Origin: Deinococcus puniceus
GTDB lineage: Bacteria; Deinococcota; Deinococci; Deinococcales; Deinococcaceae
Assembly (NCBI RefSeq): GCF_001644565.1
Contig: NZ_CP011387.1
Span: 237,001 to 301,000 of the forward strand
Reading direction: 5' to 3'
DNA: 64,000 bases
Positions within the stretch are counted from its first letter, which is position 1. The number at the start of each line of letters is the position of its first letter. Shown piece after piece: positions 44,573-57,451 of this stretch. The notes below the pieces were generated by a model. That model did no database searches. It had not been told where the DNA came from and saw nothing but the letters and a program-made list of their open reading frames with translations. The position numbers and the translations under genes are program-made.

Positions 44573-44729
44573 GAGGTTCGCGTGTCTCCCCGGTGTGGTA
44601 CGTGACTAGATTGGAGCCGGTGTTCCGAATAAAGTTCATTCCGGCTGGCTAACGTTCTCGCCATCGTAGGGGCGCAGATAGACCCATCGGGGCAGGACGC
44701 GGTTTATAGACTCTTAACAGCGTGCGAGT

Positions 44730-45062
44730 TCAGTTCCCCTGCTCGCCGGGAACCACGATGCTGTCTACCTGCACGGCGTAGCGCAGCAGCAGGGTTTTGA
44801 GGCGCTGCATGGCTGTGATCGCCAGTTCCCGGTCTGCGGGCAAAAACGCCAACGTCAGGCGGGCGCTGCTGTGAGGGCGGGGTTCTTCGGCCTGTACTTG
44901 CAGCGGGCGGCGAAAGGCCGGGTCATGCATCAGGTCGCGCAAAATCCGGGTAAAGGTCAGTTCGTCCACGCCCGCCAGCGCGAAGGCAATGCCCAGCCGC
45001 TGCTGCTCCGGGCGCTCGCCGGGTGTGCCAGAGCCGGGTGTATCAGAGGAGGAGGAAGTCAT
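44730..45062 (-). CDS. Uncharacterised 110-residue protein
   Basis: Polar N-terminus (about 20 residues, Ser/Pro/Gly), then an alpha/beta segment with GIAFALAGVDELTFTRILRD, ARLTLAFLPADRELAITAMQ and LLLRYAVQVDSIVVPGEQ. No family recognised. TAGGCT lies 7 nt before the ATG. It is downstream of the GGDEF-EAL gene on the same strand. Confidence 0.6.
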   Translation of the reverse strand: MTSSSSDTPGSGTPGERPEQQRLGIAFALAGVDELTFTRILRDLMHDPAFRRPLQVQAEEPRPHSSARLTLAFLPADRELAITAMQRLKTLLLRYAVQVDSIVVPGEQGN

Positions 45063-45230
45063 GCTGCACAGCCTAAGCCGGAAGGCTCCCCGCCGTATGG
45101 GAAGCGGTTTTATGCTTTGGTTCTAACCGGACAACCGCGCGTAGGCCAGATTCGGACAGGTGCCGAACTCTGCCGATCTCTGCCCAAACACACTCTGCTG
45201 TTCTTCGGTCAACAGGGCCTGAGCCATTGA

Positions 45231-47885
45231 TCATTTGGCCTGCGAGGGCGGCAGAGCGGGCTGCACCACCTGCCCCAGCGGTGCAGCGAACAAGGCCGGA
45301 ACCTGCTCAGCCGCGACAGGGCGAGCATAAAAATAGCCCTGTGCGTGGTCGCAGCCCAGCCGTTTCAGCACCTCGGCCTGCCAGCCTTGCTCCACGCCCT
45401 CGGCCACCACCTTCAAATTGAGGTGGTGCGCCAGCGTTACGATCGTTTCGATGATGCGCTCGGCTTCGGGGCCGCTGCGGAGACCCATCACAAACGAGCG
45501 GTCAACTTTTACGGCGTGAATGGGCAGGCGGTGCAGGTAGCTGAGGCTGCTGTAGCCCGTGCCGAAATCATCGACCCAGACGCTTACGCCGTGATTGCTG
45601 AGTTCCATCAGGTGGGTGTGGGCCGCCGAACCAGGTGTGCCGTCCATCAGCAGCGATTCGGTGACTTCAAGGGTGAGGGCGGCAGGCGGCAGGCCGTTAT
45701 CCTGGAGGGCGGCCTTGACCTGCACCACGAAATCGGGCGTCAGCAGTTGCACCGCGCTCACGTTGATGGCCACATGGGTTTGAATGCCCTGACTGCGCCA
45801 CACCGCCAGTTGGGTGGTGGCTTCGCGCAGCACCCAGTCGCCCAGCAGGCCGATCAGTCCGGCGTCTTCGGCTATAGGAATAAAGATGCTGGGGGGCACT
45901 GGCCCGCGCACGGGGTGAGTCCAGCGCAGCAGGGCTTCCAGACCCTCGATTCGTCCAGTGTTCAGGCTGATCAGGGGCTGATAGGCCAGCGTCAGGTCGC
46001 CGGTACGCAGGGTGTCGCGCAGGTCGTTTTCGATTTGCACCCGGTCAAGCAGCGCGTCTTCGAGGTCGGGGGTAAAAAAGGCCACCCGCCCCGGCCCCCG
46101 CGCTTTGGCATGAACCATCGCCAGATCCGCCAACCGCAGCAGTTCTTCGGGGTCGTGGCCGTCGCGCGGGGCCAGCGCCACCCCAATGCTGGCGGTGGGC
46201 TGGAAGGCGTGCCCGAACACTTCAAAAGGCGTTTCCAAGGTGGTCACGAGGCGCTGGGCGATCTGCGCGACTTCGGCTTCGGTGCCCGCACGCGGCAACA
46301 CGATCACAAATTCGTCTCCGCCCAACCGCGCCGCCTGATCGTTGGGGCCGCACGCCCGCCCGATTCTGGCCGCCACTTGCCGCAGCAGTTCGTCTCCGGC
46401 GGCATGGCCCAGCGTGTCGTTCAGGCGCTTGAATCGGTCTAAGTCCAGATACAGCACCGCAACGGGCGTGCCGCGTTCCAGCGCGTCGGGCACGGTGCGG
46501 GCCAAGGTTCTGAGCAGACCCCGGCGGTTGGGCAGTCCAGTCAATTCGTCGTTGTAGGCATGAAAAGACAGTTGCCCACGCAGGCGCTCCTGCTCGGCGG
46601 CTACGCCCAACAGTTCGGCCATCCACGCGGCTTCGCTGGCAATATCGTCGGGCAGCACGCCCGGATAGGTCAGGCGCAGTTGCCCGTAGCGGTCTCCGGC
46701 GCGGCCCCGCACCGACACGGCCCAGATGGTGGGATCCATGTAGTTCATGCCGGCCAGCGTGGGCGGCCCAAAACTCTGCAACTCGGCCAGCGCCCCCGGC
46801 GATCTGCGCTCCAGTGCGGCCTGAATCACGCGCAGCACGTCGTCTACGTTCCCGTTTTCGGCAATCAGCCGCAGCGCCTCCCCCTGCGCCCGCATGATGT
46901 CGTGGTCGCCTGTCACGCGGTCTAGCGTCAGATTCAGGGCGCGGGCCACCAGATGCAGCTCGTCTTCCCCCTGTCCCAGATGCAGCCGGGCCGCCGTGTC
47001 CGGTTCGGTCTCTATGCGCTGCACGAAGCGCCGCAGGCGGGCCAGCCGGGCAAACACCAGCGAATCCAGCAGGCGCAGCGCGAGGACGATACAGGCCAAA
47101 ACCAGCACCAGCACCGTGAGGCTGGCAGTACGCACGGCCCTGACCCCCTGATCGTGCAGCGTGCGCGGCTGCGCCACCCAGACCTCTAGGGCGCGGCCTC
47201 CCGGCCCGGTTGCGAAGGTACGGACACTCTCAACGTTGGAGTTGGCCGGGGCGGCGCTGCTCAGATCAGCAGTGTTCAGGTCAGCTCTGCTCAGGTCGTC
47301 AGGCACACTTACTGCCGCCTGTCCGGGCAACAGCTTGGCCGGTTCCGAGGCGGCACTGACCCGTGTGACGAAGGGTGCAGGAGACAGCTCCCCAGCGTCA
47401 ATGGCCCGCATCAGCAGCAGTTCTGTGTCGCCCAGCCGCTTGGCACGGGCCAGCAGCCACACCCGGTTGCCCCGAACGGCAAAGCGTTGGCGCGGGGCCA
47501 GCGTGCCGGGTTGCCAGTCGGCGGGCGGCACGTCAGAGGCGATCATGGCGGTGGTCACGCGCCCACTGCTTAAGAGCGCAATGGCCTGCACGTCTCCGGT
47601 GCTCAGCAGGTCTGCGCCTACCACCAGCGGATCGGTCAACTTGGCCCAGGAGCGCGTGCGGGTGTTCAGTTGGCTTTGCTGGCCTTGCAGCCAGGCCGCC
47701 ACGGTTTCAGCCTGCTGGCGGGTCGCGCGGCGTTCCTCGTTGTCTAGCGGCCACACGATCAACATGGTCAGCAGCCCGATCCCGCCCAGCACCGCCGCGA
47801 AGCCTAAGCCCAACAGCGCCCACAGTACCCGCGTCCGCAGGGGCCTAGAGGAAGAGCCGCCCGTCAAGAGAGCAGTTAGCGGCAT
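45231..47885 (-). CDS. Membrane GGDEF-EAL cyclic-di-GMP enzyme
   Basis: 884 residues. Transmembrane helices near residues 20-45 and about 245-270 flank a periplasmic sensor (CHASE4-like, residues 46-240). A HAMP-like helix leads to a GAF-like or linker region (about 330-440), then GGDEF (ARLGGDEFVIVL, active site intact, near residue 520) and EAL (EGLEALLRWTHP near 650, with NVSAVQL, VDDFGTGYSSLSYL, VKVDRSF and KVVAEGVE). Both domains look competent, so it may make and break c-di-GMP. The likely start is the first ATG; no strong ribosome site. Confidence 0.9.
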   Translation of the reverse strand: MPLTALLTGGSSSRPLRTRVLWALLGLGFAAVLGGIGLLTMLIVWPLDNEERRATRQQAETVAAWLQGQQSQLNTRTRSWAKLTDPLVVGADLLSTGDVQAIALLSSGRVTTAMIASDVPPADWQPGTLAPRQRFAVRGNRVWLLARAKRLGDTELLLMRAIDAGELSPAPFVTRVSAASEPAKLLPGQAAVSVPDDLSRADLNTADLSSAAPANSNVESVRTFATGPGGRALEVWVAQPRTLHDQGVRAVRTASLTVLVLVLACIVLALRLLDSLVFARLARLRRFVQRIETEPDTAARLHLGQGEDELHLVARALNLTLDRVTGDHDIMRAQGEALRLIAENGNVDDVLRVIQAALERRSPGALAELQSFGPPTLAGMNYMDPTIWAVSVRGRAGDRYGQLRLTYPGVLPDDIASEAAWMAELLGVAAEQERLRGQLSFHAYNDELTGLPNRRGLLRTLARTVPDALERGTPVAVLYLDLDRFKRLNDTLGHAAGDELLRQVAARIGRACGPNDQAARLGGDEFVIVLPRAGTEAEVAQIAQRLVTTLETPFEVFGHAFQPTASIGVALAPRDGHDPEELLRLADLAMVHAKARGPGRVAFFTPDLEDALLDRVQIENDLRDTLRTGDLTLAYQPLISLNTGRIEGLEALLRWTHPVRGPVPPSIFIPIAEDAGLIGLLGDWVLREATTQLAVWRSQGIQTHVAINVSAVQLLTPDFVVQVKAALQDNGLPPAALTLEVTESLLMDGTPGSAAHTHLMELSNHGVSVWVDDFGTGYSSLSYLHRLPIHAVKVDRSFVMGLRSGPEAERIIETIVTLAHHLNLKVVAEGVEQGWQAEVLKRLGCDHAQGYFYARPVAAEQVPALFAAPLGQVVQPALPPSQAK

Positions 47886-48538
47886 AGCAGCACGTGTCGC
47901 CTCTCAGCGGCGGGTGGGGGGCAGGTGGGCGTCCACATCGGGTTCAGGCGGCGGAGCGAGGGTGCAGCAGGGAGAGTGGGTGGCCGGTGCAGGATTTGTA
48001 TCGAAGGTGTGGGAAGTGCAGTGTTGTGCCGTGCAGCACCCCTGCCAAAGACCACAAGAAATGCAGCGTCAGCACGGGCAAGTCGTGGCACACACGGGCG
48101 CTCAGGGCGAAGTCGGGGGCAGGCGTTACCGCTGTCGGCCCGCCGCCTTGCCCGCTCTCACCTGTTGCGACTTGTCGGCACGCTTCCAAAAGGGCTGCTC
48201 CTTGGCCTGCTCTGAAGAGGTGTGCTGTGGGTACGCAGTTGCTCTCAGGAACTTGCCGCCTCAGGAGTCTGAACTGATCAGCAGGTCTGGACACAGCCAG
48301 TCCCATCATATCTGACACCCTTATCACATCTCACGCCGCAGTCAACCCCGCCGCCCCTTACATCTGCCTTACAGCCGAGCTAGGTTGGGCCGTGAACAGC
48401 GCGTTCCCAGTGACCCACCCCAGCCGTGTGCTGCGAACGGGTACGCGGCCAGGAACAACTCCATGAGACGTCAGCTGACACAATGGAAGGTCGGTCACCG
48501 CCCCTTGCCCGGACTCCGGGGGTATGCTGGGGGGCGTT
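47886..48538. other. Long intergenic region upstream of sucA
   Basis: About 650 bp without a convincing gene; frames on either strand lack codon bias and ribosome sites. It separates divergent sucA and the GGDEF-EAL gene. No known RNA family is recognised. TATGCT stands 10 nt before the sucA ATG. Confidence 0.5.
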
Positions 48539-51382
<2,844 letters not shown>

Positions 51383-51401
51383 GGCCCAATACACCGAAAC
51401 C

Positions 51402-51429
51402 AAAAAGGGCGCTTCGGCGTCCTTTTTTG
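51402..51429 (+). terminator. Terminator of sucA
   Basis: AAAAAGGGCGC-TTCG-GCGTCCTTTTTT, a stable tetraloop hairpin with a T run. Confidence 0.85.
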
Positions 51430-51469
51430 TTGGTGTGTGGTGGCTTTTGCTCAAGCAGGCATAGAAAAT

Positions 51470-51498
51470 GGACGGAAGACATAGCCGGTCTTCCGTCC
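51470..51498 (-). terminator. Hairpin ending the minus-strand tRNA-like transcript
   Basis: Perfect 11-bp stem GGACGGAAGAC/GTCTTCCGTCC followed on the minus strand by ATTTTCT. It lies about 40 bp past the 5' half of the permuted tRNA, at a place fit for a terminator or processing stop. Confidence 0.55.
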
Positions 51499-51536
51499 CA
51501 AGGATGCCCCCCAATTGCACACACCCACACGTTTAA

Positions 51537-51643
51537 GCTCTGCGTTCATCTTGAAATTGCTGCGTCCTGCCACTGGACTACCAGCCCATTTGGCGGGCCG
51601 GAATGGATTTGAACCACTGCTTCAGCATCGTTTGACCCAGAGC
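51537..51643 (-). tRNA. Circularly permuted tRNA-Glu (TTC), 3' half before 5' half
   Basis: Read on the minus strand, TGCTG-AAGC-AGTGG-TTCAAAT-CCATT-CCGGCCC-G-CCA (51627 to 51591) comes first, then AAT, then GGGCTGG-TA-GTCC-AGTGGCA-GGAC-G-CAGCA-ATTTCAA (51587 to 51551). Swapped back, all four stems pair: GGGCTGG/CCGGCCC (one GU), GTCC/GGAC, CAGCA/TGCTG and AGTGG/CCATT (one GU). The loop ATTTCAA has T33 and A37 and the TTC anticodon; the GTCC-GGAC D arm and discriminator G fit Glu identity. Outside the anticodon stem, CAGAGC (51542-51537) pairs with GCTCTG (51643-51638), closing the precursor. Mature length would be 74 nt. Maturation would need joining at nt 38/39. This is inference from pairing; expression is unknown. 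Confidence 0.6.
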
Positions 51644-51709
51644 ATTTGATTGGGCGTTGAGCGGCGAATACTCAGTCTGGAGCGAGAATCTGAGTTTGTG
51701 TCTTGGGGC

Positions 51710-51816
51710 AGGGCTGCCTCTCCCATTGGGCTACCTCGCCGTATTCCGGAAGATGCGTTCCGAGAAAACTGTGGTGGCGAGGGCAGGAATCGAACCTGCA
51801 CTGGAACCTTGACCCC
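51710..51816 (-). tRNA. Second permuted tRNA-like gene, identity unresolved
   Basis: Minus strand: the 3' half GGGGT, then CAAGGTTCCAGT, then GCAGG-TTCGATT-CCTGC-CCTCGCC-A-CCA (51816 to 51772) precedes, after 31 nt, the 5' half GGCGAGG-TA-GCC-CAATGGGAGA-GGC-A-GCCCT (51740 to 51710). The acceptor GGCGAGG/CCTCGCC is perfect, the T arm is perfect and the D stem has three pairs. The anticodon stem GCCCT/GGGGT has three Watson-Crick and two GU pairs, and the loop lacks T33, so the isoacceptor cannot be told; the 12-nt variable region is odd. It could be degenerate. Confidence 0.4.
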
Positions 51817-51934
51817 ATTCAATCTGAAGCTGAGCCTCAGTGTGGTACTCCGCTCCACAGATTAGGCGTGTGGGGCGGGCAGGGCAATGGGCCGGGTGGC
51901 TTAGGCAACTTAGGCGGGGAATGGGAAGAGGGCG

Positions 51935-51963
51935 GGGCCGGAAGTAAACGCGACCTCCGGCCC
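51935..51963. terminator. Hairpin downstream of the 244-residue protein gene
   Basis: GGGCCGGAAGT pairs with ACCTCCGGCCC around a 7-base loop, about 40 bp past the stop at 52001 on the minus strand and before the tRNA-like genes. There is no T run. Confidence 0.45.
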
Positions 51964-52000
51964 TGCCTTGTTGGGTTTAACCTAATCTGGAGCGTTTGCC

Positions 52001-52735
52001 TCAGCTTTCCAGCAGGTACGCAAACACCTGCTCGCCCACTTTGCGGTCTGTCACTTCCACGCCGTTGGCTTCCTCGCGGGCAAATTTCACGGCCTGCTGC
52101 AACTTCTGCACGCGGGTCAGCAGGTCGTTCACTCGCACGGCGGGCAATGCGCCCGAAAACTTCAGGGTGCGCCAGTAACCCACCGTCACATCCTCGTAAT
52201 ACACCTCCACCTGCGCGGGGTGCTTGTCGGTGGCCTCGGCCTTGACGTGGTTGCGCGGAATCTTTTTGGTGCGTACCGTCTGCACGGGGTCGGTAGCATA
52301 TGTGTCGGTGCTGGGGTCGAATGTCCAGCTCTCGCTGGCGTCCAGCACGGGCAGTTTGCGAATAAAGGTGTGCAGGTCGGTCAGTTGCTTTTCCAGAAAC
52401 AGCAGGTAGGTCACGGGCACCTGCCGCAGCAACACGCGCTCGCCCACCACCACGTCGGCTTTGGCTTCGTTGTTGGCCCAGTCTTTGGTGGCGGTCACGT
52501 CAAACAGGTTGCCCATAATCTGCGCTGTCTGCCGGATAATTTCCTCGGCCTTGGCCTGCACACGGGTCGATTCGGGCGGCAGCGTCTCGCCTTCCTCATC
52601 TTTGGGGCGGTAGGTGCGCGAGATACCCGATAGCAGCGCAGGCTTTTGCAGCGCGTGGTGGGCCTCGGTCAATTCCTGAAAGGCGCGGCTCTTGACGCTC
52701 TTTTCGACGGCAATAATCTGGTTCAATTTGGGCAT
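52001..52735 (-). CDS. Conserved hypothetical protein (actinobacteria/phage-type, DUF7873-like)
   Basis: 244 residues, strongly conserved in form: KLNQIIAVEKSVKSRA, QKPALLSGISRTYRPKDEEG, LPPESTRVQAKAEEII, LFDVTATKDWANNEAKADVV, YLLFLEKQLTDLHTFIRKLP, IPRNHVKAEATDKHPAQVEV and VQKLQQAVKFAREEAN. I recall very similar proteins in Streptomyces and phages with no assigned function. No signal, no catalytic motif I know. AAGGAG stands before the ATG. It lies on the minus strand between sucA and sucB, directly upstream of the two permuted tRNA-like genes, so an RNA-linked role is possible but unproven. Confidence 0.8.
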   Translation of the reverse strand: MPKLNQIIAVEKSVKSRAFQELTEAHHALQKPALLSGISRTYRPKDEEGETLPPESTRVQAKAEEIIRQTAQIMGNLFDVTATKDWANNEAKADVVVGERVLLRQVPVTYLLFLEKQLTDLHTFIRKLPVLDASESWTFDPSTDTYATDPVQTVRTKKIPRNHVKAEATDKHPAQVEVYYEDVTVGYWRTLKFSGALPAVRVNDLLTRVQKLQQAVKFAREEANGVEVTDRKVGEQVFAYLLES

Positions 52736-52977
52736 GATGATGACTCCTTATGGGCTTTTCCTGACCGCCTCAAGGGTGACCGGGGCAGCAAGGTCAATCT
52801 AGGCCGCCGCCCCAGCCGCCGCACAGCGCAAAGTGGCCTAAGCCAGTGGCGCAGATGTCCAAACAGTCAGAATGACGCTATTTCTGCCCTCAGCCGACGC
52901 TTTTGCCCTTGCGTGCATTGTGTGCCTAGCCGTTCCCGCCCCCGTGACGCCCCGTGAGGGGTATAAAGGGTGAGATT

Positions 52978-54255
<1,278 letters not shown>

Positions 54256-54273
54256 AAGTAGGATAGAAGTGAA

Positions 54274-54303
54274 GGCGCTCCGGCTTCGGCTGGGGCGTTT
54301 TTT
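54274..54303 (+). terminator. Terminator of sucB
   Basis: GGCGCTCCGGC-TTCG-GCTGGGGCG hairpin followed by six T. Confidence 0.85.
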
Positions 54304-54497
54304 GGTGTGCTGGACGGCAGATGATCAAGGGCATCCCTAGACTGATTCCCGCCTGATGGGTGTGCCCCTGCCGATCATGGGTTGATCATGAGGCCCGGTG
54401 TGTAATGCTTGCACTGAACCGCGCATCCACAACCTTGCCAGTGCTTTTATTGAAGAGTCACAGTGTCAAGGGTCACGGTGTCAGATGGAGGGGTTAT

Positions 54498-56306
54498 ATG
54501 AAAGGCAACAAGAACCGTCCGGTTTCTTCGTCTCTTACCCGCACGCTGGCCGCCCTGACTGTGGCGCTCACCTGCACTGCTCTGGCCCAGAACAACACCA
54601 TCAACCTTAATTCCATTCAACTCACGCCGCAACTCAACACGGTGCAGCTCAACCGCTTGCAGCTTCAGCCCATCACCATTCAGAACCAGCAACTCTTCAA
54701 GCTGCAACTTGATCCGGCCCTGTTCCAGAAGGCGCTTCAGGCTCCGAATGCCCTGCCCGTGAATCTGGACGAACTGCCCGCCCGTCTGCAGGCCCGCGAC
54801 GCCAACATTCGCAGCAGCCTCGCGCTCACCAACCAGTTGGCAAATGTGGCCGACTTGCGCTCCGATATTGCCCGCATGACCCTGAAATTGCCCGCCGGAT
54901 TGACCGTGCCCGCCATCGTGAACCTGCGCGGCGGCCAGCAACAGGAAGTGCTGCTGTATGGCCGCGATACGGTGGCCCGCAGTGTGGCCGACGCCGAAGC
55001 CAAAGCCGCCGTGAACCGCTCCGAGATTCTGCGTTCCTTTGGGCTGGACGACCAGACGCTGAGCCAAGCTGCCGCGCCCGGCACTGCCGTTGTGCTCGCC
55101 AATCCTGCAACGGCGCGTGTGGCGATCACCAGCGGAGCCGCTACCCGCATCACTGCCGCGACACAGGCCCAGAACACGCAACTTCAGGTGCAACCGAGCA
55201 ACCGCATCGACTTGTCTTCGGCCCAGATCAAGATCGCCAGCAACATCACCGACTTGCTGAAACTGCAAACTATCGTGCAGCCCAGCCAACCACCCTCTCA
55301 GCCGGGCGGCGAACTCGGAGACGGTTTCGTGAAGAACCCCAGCGACGGCGCGTGCCGCTTTACGCCCACCAACGCGCTGTTCGGGCAGATGCGCGGCGGC
55401 AACATCGGCAACATCACGACCATCAAAAATCAGGGACGGCGCGGCACCTGCATGGCTTTCGGCTTCGTGAGTGCGCTGGAAAGCCAGATCGCGCGGCGCA
55501 TCAAGACCCGCTTTAATCTGTCGGAGCAGTACGCCTACTACTGGCTGCGCGGCGACGACGGCGTGCTGGGCGACGGCGCGGGCTGGGGCGACTACGACGA
55601 CGCCGTGAACCGCCAGCGCATGATTCCCACCGAGGTGCGCTGGAAGTACAACCCCAGCTACAGCCGCCAGACCTTGCCGGGGGGTGAGAAACCCATTACG
55701 CAGTTCAAGAATTCCTGCACCAACTACGCCGATCAGGCGTGCAGCGACACCACCGCGCAGGCGCAACTGGTCTGTCAGGGCAGCACCAACAACTGTGCGT
55801 GGAAGCCCGAATGGGAGATTCAGGAAAACGCCGCCTTCAATTTCCGGCCCACCAAAGGCAACGAAGTGTGGCACTCCTTGGGCACGCTGTCCTTCAACTC
55901 CACCCAGGCCACCCGTGAATACCGCCGCATGCTGATGAAAAAGATGCTGGACAGGGGAGACCAACTCGTGCTCGGCTTCGGCGTAGACGCGGCCTTCGAT
56001 TCCATCGGCGCGGCGGGCACGCCCAACATGAATCTCGTGGGCCAGAATTACCGGGGCGGCCACGCCGTTCACTTGGTGGGCTACGTGAACACGGGCAGCG
56101 TGACCATCAACAATGTCCGTATTGCTGGCATCAACCTCGGCAACATGACGTTCCCCACCGGCGTCTGGATCATCAAAAACTCTTGGGGCTGCGGCTTCGG
56201 CGACGGCGGGTATGCCTACCTGCCCGACTCCTTCCTAGACCAAGAAACCAACGGCGTGTACAACCTGCCCAACAACGCGGTGGCCTCGGATATGAACAGC
56301 TTCTAG
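54498..56306 (+). CDS. Secreted papain-like (C1) cysteine protease
   Basis: 602 residues. Signal peptide ends in CTALAQNN near residue 32. A long Gln/Asn/Leu-rich pro-region (about 33-285, with QLTPQLNTVQLNRLQLQPIT) is followed by the C1 domain: the oxyanion Gln and catalytic Cys in IKNQGRRGTCMAFGF (near 315), His in YRGGHAVHLVGY (near 520), Asn in IIKNSWGCGFGDGG. All catalytic residues are present. GGAGGGG precedes the ATG. The pro-region probably keeps the enzyme inactive; the repeated QL/NL words may form a beta helix. Exported protease, possibly for protein uptake. Confidence 0.9.
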   Translation: MKGNKNRPVSSSLTRTLAALTVALTCTALAQNNTINLNSIQLTPQLNTVQLNRLQLQPITIQNQQLFKLQLDPALFQKALQAPNALPVNLDELPARLQARDANIRSSLALTNQLANVADLRSDIARMTLKLPAGLTVPAIVNLRGGQQQEVLLYGRDTVARSVADAEAKAAVNRSEILRSFGLDDQTLSQAAAPGTAVVLANPATARVAITSGAATRITAATQAQNTQLQVQPSNRIDLSSAQIKIASNITDLLKLQTIVQPSQPPSQPGGELGDGFVKNPSDGACRFTPTNALFGQMRGGNIGNITTIKNQGRRGTCMAFGFVSALESQIARRIKTRFNLSEQYAYYWLRGDDGVLGDGAGWGDYDDAVNRQRMIPTEVRWKYNPSYSRQTLPGGEKPITQFKNSCTNYADQACSDTTAQAQLVCQGSTNNCAWKPEWEIQENAAFNFRPTKGNEVWHSLGTLSFNSTQATREYRRMLMKKMLDRGDQLVLGFGVDAAFDSIGAAGTPNMNLVGQNYRGGHAVHLVGYVNTGSVTINNVRIAGINLGNMTFPTGVWIIKNSWGCGFGDGGYAYLPDSFLDQETNGVYNLPNNAVASDMNSF

Positions 56307-56333
56307 TGACCTCGCCGTAAAGCTTTAGCTCGG

Positions 56334-56366
56334 CAGCCGGAAACGTGTGGGAGGCGTTTCCGGCTG
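56334..56366. terminator. Hairpin between convergent genes
   Basis: Perfect 12-bp stem CAGCCGGAAACG/CGTTTCCGGCTG with a 9-base loop. It stops both the protease transcript and the fbpC transcript. The stem ends just before the fbpC stop. Confidence 0.75.
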
Positions 56367-56368
56367 GC

Positions 56369-57451
56369 TTATGCCTGCCCGCCCAGTTCCCGCACCACCG
56401 TCGCCGCGTGCGTGACGCGCACATGGGCGAGGTTGTTTTCAGGCCTCAGCAGGCCGCCCGCCTCGTGTACCAGCAGTTCTTGACTGCCGAGTTGCACGGT
56501 GTAGCTGGCATCCCGGCCCCGGAATTCGCGGGACAAAATCCGCACTTCTACGCCCTCTGCGGCGTCGCAAAAGGCCAGATGTTCGGCCCGCACGCTCAGC
56601 AGCACGGGGCCGGAGGCGGATTGCATCAGCGGGAGCAGGCCCAGCGCGGTGCGGGCCGTTTGCCCCGACGCCGTGCCCGACAAGAGGTTGCTGCGGCCCA
56701 AGAAGTTGGCGACAAAGGCGGTGCGGGGGGCCGCGTACACCTCCTGCGGCGTGCCAATTTGTTCGATGTGGCCGCCGCGCATCAGCACCAAGCGGTCACT
56801 GAAGGCCAGCGCCTCTTCCTGATCGTGCGTGACCAGAATGGCGGTGGTATTGCTCTGGCGCAAGATAGCCCGGACTTCTTGACGGGTAGAGTGGCGCAGT
56901 TGCGCGTCCAGATTGGAAAAGGGCTCATCCAGCAGCAGCAGGGCGGGGCGCGGGGCCAGCGCACGGGCCAATGCCACCCGCTGTTGCTGCCCGCCGCTGA
57001 GTTGGTGCGGCATCCGCGAGGCGAACACGGTGAGGCCCACCAAAGCCAGCGTCTCCTGAGCGCGGGGCAGGCGTTGGGTGCGTGGCAAGTGGCGCAGCCC
57101 AAACAGTACGTTGCCCAACACGCTCAGGTGCGGAAACAGGGCGTAATCCTGAAACACGAGGCCCACGCCCCGGCGCTCGGGCGGCACGAACGGCGCGGTC
57201 ATCGAGCGGCCCAGAATCTCGATGCTGCCGCTGTCGGGCTGCTCCAGTCCGGCGATCAGGCGCAGGGTGGTGGTTTTGCCGCAGCCGCTCGGCCCCAGCA
57301 GCGTCAGCAGTTCTCCGGCCCGCACCTCCAGCGACAGGCCGCCCACCACCGGGGGCAATCCCGGCGCGTAGCGTTTGGTCAGATCGGTGAGGGTGAGGGG
57401 GCCGTGCTGCGCGGTGGGCATGGGCCGGACGGGTTCCAGAGTGGCAGTCAT
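56369..57451 (-). CDS. fbpC: Ferric iron ABC transporter ATP-binding protein
   Basis: 360 residues. Walker A LLGPSGCGKTTTLRLIAG, Q-loop VFQDYALFPHLSVLGN, signature LSGGQQQRVALARAL, Walker B LLLLDEPFSNLD and the switch His in LVTHDQEEAL are intact. The C-terminal TOBE-like domain (about 250-360) is present. The ATG overlaps the fbpB stop. It forms fbpABC for Fe3+ import at the inner membrane. Confidence 0.92.
   Translation of the reverse strand: MTATLEPVRPMPTAQHGPLTLTDLTKRYAPGLPPVVGGLSLEVRAGELLTLLGPSGCGKTTTLRLIAGLEQPDSGSIEILGRSMTAPFVPPERRGVGLVFQDYALFPHLSVLGNVLFGLRHLPRTQRLPRAQETLALVGLTVFASRMPHQLSGGQQQRVALARALAPRPALLLLDEPFSNLDAQLRHSTRQEVRAILRQSNTTAILVTHDQEEALAFSDRLVLMRGGHIEQIGTPQEVYAAPRTAFVANFLGRSNLLSGTASGQTARTALGLLPLMQSASGPVLLSVRAEHLAFCDAAEGVEVRILSREFRGRDASYTVQLGSQELLVHEAGGLLRPENNLAHVRVTHAATVVRELGGQA

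Noticed and set aside
51537..51870. tmRNA (ssrA), including a two-piece form
   Set aside because: No tag-peptide reading frame; the region instead forms two short tRNA-like units with their own CCA ends.
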